NCBI GenBank assembly: GCA_037969115.1 | Contig: JBBKWQ010000139.1 | Coordinates: 1 to 26,279 of the forward strand | Direction of reading: 5' to 3' | Source of the DNA: JBBKWQ01 sp037969115 | GTDB taxonomy: Bacteria; Actinomycetota; Acidimicrobiia; Acidimicrobiales; Ilumatobacteraceae | Length of the DNA: 26,279 nucleotides | Shown: positions 13,486 through 19,908 of the stretch, one piece after another | Position numbering within the stretch: position 1 is the stretch's first letter | How the letters are laid out: each line of letters opens with the position of its first letter | The notes under the pieces: generated by a model | Told to the model about the DNA's origin: nothing | What the model saw: the letters and a program-made list of their open reading frames with translations, nothing else | The model's database searches: none | Translations under genes and position numbers: made by a program

Positions 13486-14050
13486 TCAGTACCAGTCGGT
13501 GCTCCGGGTGCACGCGCCGGCCCCGTGCCCTGAGGACTGGTGGTTGCTCTACCGCGACCTGTTCGACGTCATCGCCTCGGATCGGCGAACGGCATACGTC
13601 CACGCAGGACCGGGCGTGGTTCGCAATCTGGGAGGGCCACGGATTCGACAAAGCCACGACCCACATCGCACACCGAGAGCCCCTCGGAGACGAAGCCCTG
13701 CGTGCACTCGAACGCGAGAGAGCTCGATTGCGCGAAGAGGACCGACGCCGCAACGCCGCCATCCGCGCCGCCCTGGATCAGATTCCACGCTTCGACCGGC
13801 CGCACCGCACTTACTACCTGGTGGAAGGCCCGGTCACGGCTGTACTCAGCTGAACTACCCCGGATTCGACGGCTGGCGCAACCCCGACCTGTTCTGGCCC
13901 GACGACCGGCGATGGTTCGTCGCGACCGACGTGGACTTCTGGTCGCTCTACATCGGAGGCGACCACGACTTCATCACAGAACTCGCAGGCAACGTCCCCA
14001 CGCGCGCTGAACCCGTTGCCCTCGATCACCGCCTCGAGATCGAGGACTGA
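13475..14050 (+). pseudogene. frameshifted remnant of a conserved actinobacterial protein
   Basis: Family-like sequence continues across two frames. The first part (YQSVLRVHAPAPCPEDWW...DVIASDRR) is in the frame of 13475. Near 13600-13612 it moves to the next frame (DRAWFAIWEGHGF ... RTYYLVEGPVTAV). Near 13845 it moves back (LNYPGFDGW, NPDLFWPDDRRWFVATDVDF) and ends at TGA 14048-14050. The motifs WFAIWEG, YYLVEGP and LFWPDDRRWFVATD(V/I)DF belong to an uncharacterised actinobacterial family that normally reads in one frame. The two shifts are +1 and -1 in net effect. They look like decay, although sequencing error cannot be excluded. The N-terminus also seems shortened. Confidence 0.7.
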
Positions 14051-14075
14051 TCACCACGGCCGATGCAATCAGATT

Positions 14076-14546
14076 TCAGCAGGGAGCACCGACGAGGATG
14101 TCGGCGACCGTGCGATGCAAGTCGGTCGACAGAGAGAGATGGGTCTCACTGCGCCCCACCATGGGTATGCGCGCAATGTGTTGCAGCACGTCGTTGAGGT
14201 GGTCGTTCGAACGGGCGACGATCCGGCAGAGCAGGTCGCCCGGCCCGGTGACGGTGTGGATCTCGGTGATCTGCGGGATCGCCGCAAGCGCCGCGGTGGT
14301 CTCGTCGTGTGACCCTTGGGAGATCTCGAGCGTCGTGAATGCGAGAACGCCGAGGCCGGCCCGTGCGGCGTCGATCTCGGGCCCGTACCCGGCGATGACC
14401 CCTTCGGTCTCCAATCGTTCGAGTCGGGAGTACACCGTGCCCCTCGCCATGTCGGCAGCGCCGGCGAGTTGCACGAGCGACGCGCGCGGGTGCTGCCGCA
14501 GCGCCGCGATCAGTCGGAGATCGGCGTCGTCGATCGGTCTGTGCAT
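14076..14546 (-). CDS. Lrp/AsnC-family transcriptional regulator
   Basis: A 156-residue regulator. An N-terminal AsnC-type helix-turn-helix (residues about 4-62, IDDADLRLIAALRQHPRAS through GTVYSRLERLETEGVIAGY) is followed by a RAM/ACT-like ligand and oligomerisation domain (70-150, with GPGDLLCRIVA). These proteins usually sense amino acids and form octamers. ATG 14546 is preceded by AGGAG eight bases upstream; the frame remains open to 14639 but crosses the promoter. It lies divergent from an HPPD-like gene, a common arrangement in which an AsnC protein controls aromatic amino-acid breakdown. It looks intact, although its target gene is broken. Confidence 0.9.
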   Translation of the reverse strand: MHRPIDDADLRLIAALRQHPRASLVQLAGAADMARGTVYSRLERLETEGVIAGYGPEIDAARAGLGVLAFTTLEISQGSHDETTAALAAIPQITEIHTVTGPGDLLCRIVARSNDHLNDVLQHIARIPMVGRSETHLSLSTDLHRTVADILVGAPC

Positions 14547-14581
14547 TGTGTCCACTCCTGTCCGCCATAATTGGCAACTAC

Positions 14582-14633
14582 TGAACAATCTGTTCACCTG
14601 TTCCGAAGTATAGAGCATGTTCGTGGAATGTTC
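14582..14633. promoter_or_regulatory. AsnC promoter with cluster of TGTTC half-sites
   Basis: A perfect inverted repeat TGAACA-ATC-TGTTCA lies at 14582-14596. Further TGTTC copies start at 14599, 14618 and 14629. A minus-strand TATACT (-10, at 14607-14612) would start the regulator transcript near 14600, just ahead of the inverted repeat. This placing suits autoregulation and control of the divergent gene. Confidence 0.5.
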
Positions 14634-14668
14634 TTGCAATATCCTGGACGACTTGGTGGAATAGCCGT

Positions 14669-15295
14669 ATGTCGCATCTGAAGAAAGTCGATCACATCAC
14701 ATACGCGTGCGAACGGGGCTCGATCGAGCGATGGGCCTGGTTCCACATCGAGGTCGAGGGCGGCACGCTGATCAAGCGCATCGATGACGTACGTCCGGAC
14801 GACCCCGAGAGCTCGATGAAGATCTGGTGTGTCGACTACGGCGAATTCGGCGTCGCTCTCATCGAGGGCATCGACCGCGACAAGAAGTCGCAGGTGACCA
14901 AGTTCGTCGAGCGCCACGGTGATCATTCGTGTCAGCATGTTGCGTTCGACACACACGACCTCGACAAGTTCGTGAGCCATCTGCAATCGATGGGCGGCAC
15001 CCCGCGCGGGCAGGTTTTGGTGCGCAATGACGGGTTCGGGGCGCTCTAGCAGATGTTCGCCCGCGGTTATGCCGAGGGCGACGCCGCCGAGGCCAGCTTT
15101 CCCGAGTACTGCCAGCGGCCGCGGGTCGGCGAGAGCGATCAGGAGGTCGCCATCACCTTCGCCGAAGAGACGGGTAAGGGGTTCTACGACCAGATCGAGG
15201 ACGCCGTGGCGGCCGGCGACGAGGCGCCGTTCTTCGATTTCGATCGGATGCCAGCTGATTGGCAAGTTCCCGCGGAGCGACCGAAAGGCCACTGA
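14669..15295 (+). pseudogene. HPPD-like VOC dioxygenase interrupted by an in-frame TAG
   Basis: Codons 1-126 and 128-208 are in the same frame and together form one vicinal-oxygen-chelate protein resembling the catalytic half of 4-hydroxyphenylpyruvate dioxygenase. The metal site is split by the stop: His9 (VDHITYA) and His90 (CQHVAFD) lie before it, Glu146 (FPEYCQRP) after it. Codon 127 is TAG (15047-15049) in GFGAL-TAG-QMFARGY, where relatives read PLKQ(V/M)F, so a single AAG-to-TAG change explains it. No other damage is visible. Unless the stop is read through, the product loses a metal ligand. An ATG just after the stop (15053) could restart but would give only the C-terminal part. A divergent AsnC regulator gene lies upstream. 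Confidence 0.75.
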
Positions 15296-15370
15296 GCCCC
15301 GCGTTGTTCATGACTGCGGGCGCGTCCATCCCGACGAACGCCACGCGGTCGACGACGAGCAAGTCGACGC

Positions 15371-16798
15371 CTACCAGTTCGTGGCGATGTACTGCGTTTC
15401 GCAGAACTCGTAAATGCCCTCGCTGGCGCCCTCGCGTCCCAGACCCGACTGCTTCATGCCACCGAAGGGCGCCGCAGGATCGGACACGGCGCCGCGATTG
15501 AGGCCGATCATCCCTGCCTGAATCCGTTCCGACACGGCCAGACCCTTCTGGAGATCTTGCGTGTAGACGTAACCCGTCAGGCCCATCTCGGTGTCGTTTG
15601 CCATGGTGATCATGGCGTCGACGTCGTTGAACGACACGATCGGGGCGACCGGACCGAAAATCTCGGCATGGGCAATCGGCGAGTCGGGCGCCACTCCACC
15701 CAGCACGGTCGGCTCGAAGAAGAATCCAGGACCGTCAGCGGCTTTGCCGCCGAGTCGGACCGATGCCCCGGCGCCGACGGCTGCGTCGACGAGGTCTCGA
15801 ACATCGTCGACCGCCTTGCGGTTGATGAGCGGGCCGCACGTCACTCCCTCGTCGAACCCGTTGCCGATCTTGACCGCTCCCATGGCAATGGCGAGACGTT
15901 GGCTGAACTCGTCCGCAACGCCCGCCTCCACCAGGAATCGGTTCGCCGCCGTGCAGGTCTCGGCGGAGTGGCGCATCTTCGCAACCATGGCTCCTTCGAC
16001 CGCAGCATCGAGGTCGGCATCGTCGAACACGATGAAGGGCGCGTTGCCGCCGAGCTCCATCACGGTCTTGAGGACGCGGTCGGCGCACCGCCGCAGCAAG
16101 ACTCGACCGACCTCGGTCGAACCAGTGAACGAGACCATCCGAACTGCCGGGTGATCGACGGCAGCTTCGAACCACGACCCGGAGTTCGCCGTGGGCACCA
16201 CGTTCACCAGTCCAGCGGGAACTCCCGCATCATCCAGCAGCTCTGCGATTCGTAGTGCCGTCAGTGGTGTCTCCTTGGGCGGTTTGATGACGACACCGTT
16301 GCCTGCGCCGAGTGCGGGTGCGAGCTTGCGCGTGATCATGGCAGCCGGGAAGTTCCACGGCGTGACCATCACCACGACGCCCACCGGTGGGTGGTGGACG
16401 AGGATCTTGTTGTTCCCGCTCGGCGATGTGGCGAGCATGCCGTGGATGCGAACCGCCTCCTCGGCATTCCACCGGAAGAACTCGGCAGCGTAGGCGATCT
16501 CTCCCCTCGCGTCCGCAAGGGGTTTCCCGTGCTCCTGCACGATCAGGCCCGCCAGTTCGTCGGTGTGCTCGACGAGAATCTCCCACGACCTGCGCAGTAC
16601 CTCGCTACGTACTCGTGGCGGTTGTGCCGCCCAGCTCCGCTGTGCACGTTCCGCCGAATCGCAAGCTGCCACGGCGTCATCCGGCGTCCCCGCAGCGATG
16701 TCGGTGATGACCTCGCCCGTCGCCGGGTTGGTCACGTCGATTCGTGCACCTTCGGCGCCATCGCGCCACTGACCGTCGATGAAGAGTTGGGTGCGCAT
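15371..16798 (-). CDS. gabD: succinate-semialdehyde dehydrogenase-like aldehyde dehydrogenase
   Basis: A 475-residue aldehyde dehydrogenase of normal length, most like GabD (succinate semialdehyde to succinate). Asn149 (TPWNFP) stabilises the oxyanion, Glu248 (MELGGNAPF) is the general base and Cys282 (AETCTAANR) the nucleophile. FTGSTEVG (224-231) is the coenzyme loop. In the coenzyme motif the usual KPxE or KPAS is KPPKETP (from 172), with Lys where NAD-preferring enzymes have Glu; this could favour NADP but is untested. ATG 16798 has GAGGA upstream. GABA aminotransferase is not in the window. The gene converges on the broken dioxygenase gene. Confidence 0.88.
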   Translation of the reverse strand: MRTQLFIDGQWRDGAEGARIDVTNPATGEVITDIAAGTPDDAVAACDSAERAQRSWAAQPPRVRSEVLRRSWEILVEHTDELAGLIVQEHGKPLADARGEIAYAAEFFRWNAEEAVRIHGMLATSPSGNNKILVHHPPVGVVVMVTPWNFPAAMITRKLAPALGAGNGVVIKPPKETPLTALRIAELLDDAGVPAGLVNVVPTANSGSWFEAAVDHPAVRMVSFTGSTEVGRVLLRRCADRVLKTVMELGGNAPFIVFDDADLDAAVEGAMVAKMRHSAETCTAANRFLVEAGVADEFSQRLAIAMGAVKIGNGFDEGVTCGPLINRKAVDDVRDLVDAAVGAGASVRLGGKAADGPGFFFEPTVLGGVAPDSPIAHAEIFGPVAPIVSFNDVDAMITMANDTEMGLTGYVYTQDLQKGLAVSERIQAGMIGLNRGAVSDPAAPFGGMKQSGLGREGASEGIYEFCETQYIATNW

Positions 16799-16923
16799 GG
16801 AGTCCTCGTTCCGTGAGTCGCGACCGCTCGCCGGTGGGCGATCAGTCGATGTCTAGCCGATATCCGACATGCTCGGCCAGCATGACTCCCGACCCGGTCG
16901 ACCGTGGAGGAATGAGACGAAAC

Positions 16924-17610
16924 TCAGCCGTCGTAGCGCAGGTCGGCATACCAGTCGCCACGGCCCTGTGGGGTGAGGTCGAGCAGGTGCCACACGGGGC
17001 TGAGCAGATCGATACCGCGCTGATGACCGGTTTCGCTCCAGTGCGGATGTGCCGTGTACGTGTGGCGCACAGTGCCGTCTGCGTCGCGGTCGAACACCGA
17101 GATGGTCGACGTCTGATTGCCGTCGGCGTCCTCGCTTCCGAGGTCGAACTTGAAGCTGGTCTCGCCGGCGCTCAGGAGACGCAGCCCGTTCCACCCACGA
17201 TTGCGGGCATGGCCACGCAATGTCGGCACGTCGGCGGCCGCCACCACGACGAAGTCGGCATTCTGCCCCACGTGCTCAGCCACGCCGTCGAGCCCGTCGA
17301 GCCACATCGTGCACATCGGACACGGCACAGTCTGCGCGTTGCCGTACATCATCTGGAACACCACGAGCGCCCGGTCGTCGCCGGTGAACAACTCGTTCAG
17401 TCTCACCTTGGTCTGCGGTTCGTCGCCGTCCTCCAGCAGCGTGGGACCCTCGGTGAACTCATAGTCGTCGACCGTGGCGCCCGGCGGCAGACCTCGGCGA
17501 AGCACTGCCACGCGCTCACGGTGTTCGAGCAGTTCGATCTCGGCGAGCCGCAGTCGCTCGCGTGCGGCGACGTACTCGTCCGACTCGTTCTCGAGCCGGG
17601 TGTACCGCAC
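16924..17610 (-). CDS. DUF899-family thioredoxin-like protein
   Basis: A 228-residue DUF899 protein. A helical head (YVAARERLRLAEIELLEHRERVAVL-like) leads to a thioredoxin-like core with the CPMC motif, Cys98 and Cys101, in VPCPMCTMWLDGLDG, and a C-terminal block containing HPHWSE and GRGDWY. The CxxC suggests a redox role; the family has no agreed function. I chose GTG 17608-17610 because GGAG is six bases upstream and the family sequence begins there. The longer open frame (to 17841) is the shadow of the next gene. Only two bases separate the start from the stop of the TIGR03086 gene, so the pair is an operon. Confidence 0.83.
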   Translation of the reverse strand: MRYTRLENESDEYVAARERLRLAEIELLEHRERVAVLRRGLPPGATVDDYEFTEGPTLLEDGDEPQTKVRLNELFTGDDRALVVFQMMYGNAQTVPCPMCTMWLDGLDGVAEHVGQNADFVVVAAADVPTLRGHARNRGWNGLRLLSAGETSFKFDLGSEDADGNQTSTISVFDRDADGTVRHTYTAHPHWSETGHQRGIDLLSPVWHLLDLTPQGRGDWYADLRYDG

Positions 17611-17612
17611 GA

Positions 17613-18170
17613 TCAGCTCCGTCGGCCGACGAAGGCCAGCATCGTCGACATCGCATCGTCGCTCTCCGGCTCGAGCACCGCGCCGAATCCTCCCCCGGCT
17701 CGGACATCGTCCGATACGACCTGCCTGTTCCAGTGATCGATCATCGCGATCTGACTCGCCGTGAGGCCGTGGTCGGCGCCGATCGCCTGGGCAAGGTCCC
17801 AGCAGTGCGTGCCGATGTCGATGATGTTCACCCCGAGGCATGCGACGGCCGGCATCTCAGCCGGTACCGACACCATGCCATCGAGGGCGCCGTCGCAACG
17901 CCAAGCCGCGTCTGCGGCAGCGGTGGCAGATGCGAAGGACGAGGCTGCATCGTCACCGAGGTGATCGGCATCGGGCGGCGATCCGGGTTGCGTGCGGCTG
18001 GCGCTCGCTGCGAACAGATTCGAGGTCCCGGCCATGTGGTTGACGAGGTCCTTGACCGTCCACTCGGTGCAGGGTGTTGATGCCGCCCATTGGTTTTCGG
18101 CGACCAGGCCGACGAGGCGATTCGCATTGGCGTTGATCTCTCCGACGACCTCGAGCATCTCTACGGACAT
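17613..18170 (-). CDS. TIGR03086-family DinB/mycothiol-dependent-enzyme-like metal-binding protein
   Basis: A 185-residue DinB-like four-helix protein of the actinobacterial TIGR03086 family, related to mycothiol-dependent maleylpyruvate isomerases. PCTEWTVKDLVNHMAG (33-48) carries His45, and IDIGTHCWDLAQAIG (from 117) carries His122; such His residues bind a divalent metal. A conserved P(C/T)xEW opening is present. Members of this group often act with mycothiol in detoxification, but this protein's reaction is unknown. It is the first gene of a minus-strand operon with DUF899 and is divergent from an ArsR-led operon. Confidence 0.85.
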   Translation of the reverse strand: MSVEMLEVVGEINANANRLVGLVAENQWAASTPCTEWTVKDLVNHMAGTSNLFAASASRTQPGSPPDADHLGDDAASSFASATAAADAAWRCDGALDGMVSVPAEMPAVACLGVNIIDIGTHCWDLAQAIGADHGLTASQIAMIDHWNRQVVSDDVRAGGGFGAVLEPESDDAMSTMLAFVGRRS

Positions 18171-18193
18171 GGTGAACTCCCCTACTACGGTGG

Positions 18194-18248
18194 CTGATTG
18201 GTAAGTAATCAGTTACGTTAGCATAGTCTTACTGATTCCGTCTAGACT
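18194..18248. promoter_or_regulatory. divergent promoter region with three CTGATT/AATCAG half-sites
   Basis: CTGATT (18194-18199), AATCAGT (18207-18213) and ACTGATT (18231-18237) form one inverted pair with a 7-base gap and a second pair with a 17-base gap. TAGACT (18243-18248) stands eight bases before the ArsR ATG and would give a leaderless mRNA. This short AT-rich stretch must serve both operons, so the half-sites are good candidates for ArsR binding. Confidence 0.5.
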
Positions 18249-18256
18249 CAGGACGC

Positions 18257-18589
18257 ATGGATGCCGCAGCCCGAGCACTCGCCGAACCGACCCGCCGCCA
18301 GATCCTCCGGCTCGTCCGCGACGACGAGCACTCCGTGGCCGAGATCGCCGCCCACTTCCCCGTCAGTAGGCCGGCCATCAGCCAACACCTTCGGGTGCTG
18401 CACGATGCCGAGTTGGTGATCGTGCGACCTGAAGGCACTCGTCGGTTCTACCGCGCTCGACCAGAAGGTCTCACCGAGTTGTCCGACTGGATGAACGAGT
18501 TCTGGACCACATCGCTGCACACGCTCAAAGTCGAGGTCGAACGCGATCAGTGGAACCATCGAAAGCAGGAAATGACACCGAAGCCATGA
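18257..18589 (+). CDS. ArsR-family transcriptional repressor
   Basis: A 110-residue winged helix-turn-helix protein. PTRRQILRLVRDDEHSVAEIAAHFPVSRPAISQHLRVL-type sequence (about 11-50) is the ArsR DNA-binding core, followed by the wing REGTRRFYRA-like segment. No paired cysteines of the metal-sensing type are present, so it is the non-metal kind often paired with an SRPBCC protein. The ATG follows a -10 box directly. Its stop overlaps the next start (ATGA), which fixes the operon order. It probably represses its own operon and perhaps the divergent one. Confidence 0.9.
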   Translation: MDAAARALAEPTRRQILRLVRDDEHSVAEIAAHFPVSRPAISQHLRVLHDAELVIVRPEGTRRFYRARPEGLTELSDWMNEFWTTSLHTLKVEVERDQWNHRKQEMTPKP

Positions 18590-19026
18590 GCGAACCAAAC
18601 GCAGCCGTGCCATCGGTCGTGACGCTGACCGAACGGATCGCCGCTCCCCCCGAGGTGGTTTTCGAGTTCTTCGTCGACCCCGACAAGATGCTTCGGTGGA
18701 TGGGGACCGCGATCGACATCGAACCTGAACCGGGCGGCAAGTTCTGGCTGAATGCGACCGGGTCTGACATCGCGATCGGATCGTTCGTCACTGTCGAGCA
18801 CCCGCGTCTCATCGTGTTCACGTGGGGATGGCAAGGCAGTGTCGAGGTGCCGCCCGGCTCATCGACGGTCACCGTCACCTTCACCCCCGACGGCGATCAG
18901 ACCATCGTCGAGCTCTGCCACGAGGGCCTCCCCGGTGGTGCGAGCGATCGGCACGCTGAGGGCTGGACATCATTCCTGGGCCGTCTGAGTGTGGCCGCCA
19001 CCGGTGGCGACCCGGACCGAACGTGA
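18586..19026 (+). CDS. SRPBCC (AHSA1/Bet v1-like) domain protein
   Basis: A 146-residue START-like fold protein. The family opening TERIAAPPEVVFEFFVDPDKML is near the N-terminus, followed by the WMG strand, EPEPGGKFW, PRLIVFTWGW and the C-terminal helix with GWTSFLGRL. The fold encloses a hydrophobic pocket that binds lipids, aromatic compounds or polyketides; AHSA1-type members beside ArsR regulators are common and mostly uncharacterised. The ATG overlaps the ArsR stop by four bases. The longer open frame from 18550 overlaps ArsR and is not needed. Confidence 0.88.
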   Translation: MSEPNAAVPSVVTLTERIAAPPEVVFEFFVDPDKMLRWMGTAIDIEPEPGGKFWLNATGSDIAIGSFVTVEHPRLIVFTWGWQGSVEVPPGSSTVTVTFTPDGDQTIVELCHEGLPGGASDRHAEGWTSFLGRLSVAATGGDPDRT

Positions 19027-19826
19027 CGCAGACCGTCGACCTACAAATCAGCCCAGGAAACGCCGACTGGCCGCTGCTGCTCGAATCGACGCTGGCGGCC
19101 GAGTCAGCCGGGTTCGGCGTGATCTGGGTCTTCGACCATCTTGCCGGACGATCACTTCGCGGCGAATCGATGCTCGAGTGCTTCACCTGGCTCGGCGCGC
19201 TCGCTTCGGCGACCGACCGAATCGAGTTGGGCTCGCTCGTCACCAATGTGTGGAATCGTGAACTCGGCGTACTTGCCGTCGCCGCCGCTTCGGTCACCGC
19301 GATCGGGGGTCGTCAGTTCCATCTGGGTATCGGTGCCGGGACGTCACCTCGGAGTCCCTTCGCAGCGGAACAGACGCTGACGAACGCGCGCCTCGGCGAC
19401 ACGGTCGAGACTCGCCATACCCGAGTTGTCGAGGCCTTGGACCTGTTCGCGTCGATGTGGGAACCCGACCGCGACGCCGACATGGCGACCTTTCCGTTGC
19501 CCTCGCCACCGCCATTGGTGACGGTGGGCGTGAACAGCGAACGCCTGTCGCGACTTGCCGGTCGTCTGGCCGACGGCATCAACGTTCGTTGGGAACATGA
19601 CCGTCGGGACCAGTTCATTGCCGCGGCCGATGACGAGTTGAGCGGTCGAACCGCAGCCGAACGACGGCGGTTCAGCCGGTCGGCGTGGGCGTTCTTCGAC
19701 GAGGATCTCCTCGACGCCGACCACCCGGATCGCGTCGCGATGACGGCTCTCGGTATCGACCGGCTGATCCTCACGGTCCTCGAACGACCTGACCCGAACT
19801 CAATCGGTCGCTGCGTTCCGAACTGA
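19023..19826 (+). CDS. luciferase-like (LLM class) flavin-dependent oxidoreductase
   Basis: A 267-residue TIM-barrel oxidoreductase of the bacterial-luciferase superfamily. AESAGFGVIWVFDHL (28-42) is the characteristic N-terminal block, RIELGSLVTNVW the next strand, and GGRQFHLGIGAGTSP the conserved nucleotide-binding stretch. Family members use FMN or, frequently in actinobacteria, F420. I see no feature here that decides between the two. At 267 residues it is shorter than the usual 300-350. The GTG start overlaps the preceding stop by four bases (GTGA), making it the third gene of the ArsR operon. Confidence 0.87.
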   Translation: MTQTVDLQISPGNADWPLLLESTLAAESAGFGVIWVFDHLAGRSLRGESMLECFTWLGALASATDRIELGSLVTNVWNRELGVLAVAAASVTAIGGRQFHLGIGAGTSPRSPFAAEQTLTNARLGDTVETRHTRVVEALDLFASMWEPDRDADMATFPLPSPPPLVTVGVNSERLSRLAGRLADGINVRWEHDRRDQFIAAADDELSGRTAAERRRFSRSAWAFFDEDLLDADHPDRVAMTALGIDRLILTVLERPDPNSIGRCVPN

Positions 19827-19893
19827 TCGTCTACCCTCGAACGAGCCGTCGCTCCTGCACCAAGGATGACTGAAGCGGGCGCAGAGCTGTCCG

Positions 19894-19899
19894 TAGTGT
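19894..19899 (+). promoter_or_regulatory. leaderless-type -10 box of the CapA-like gene
   Basis: TAGTGT is followed by nine bases and the ATG, with no Shine-Dalgarno between. It supports the chosen start and a promoter separate from the ArsR operon. Confidence 0.4.
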
Positions 19900-19908
19900 G
19901 TCTTCAGT

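Noticed and set aside
15153..15362. Minus-strand frame starting MLVVDRVAFVGMDAPAVMNN
   Set aside because: It has some protein-like character but overlaps the end of the dioxygenase pseudogene, has no upstream signal, and I could not tie it to a family. It could be a remnant and is left out.
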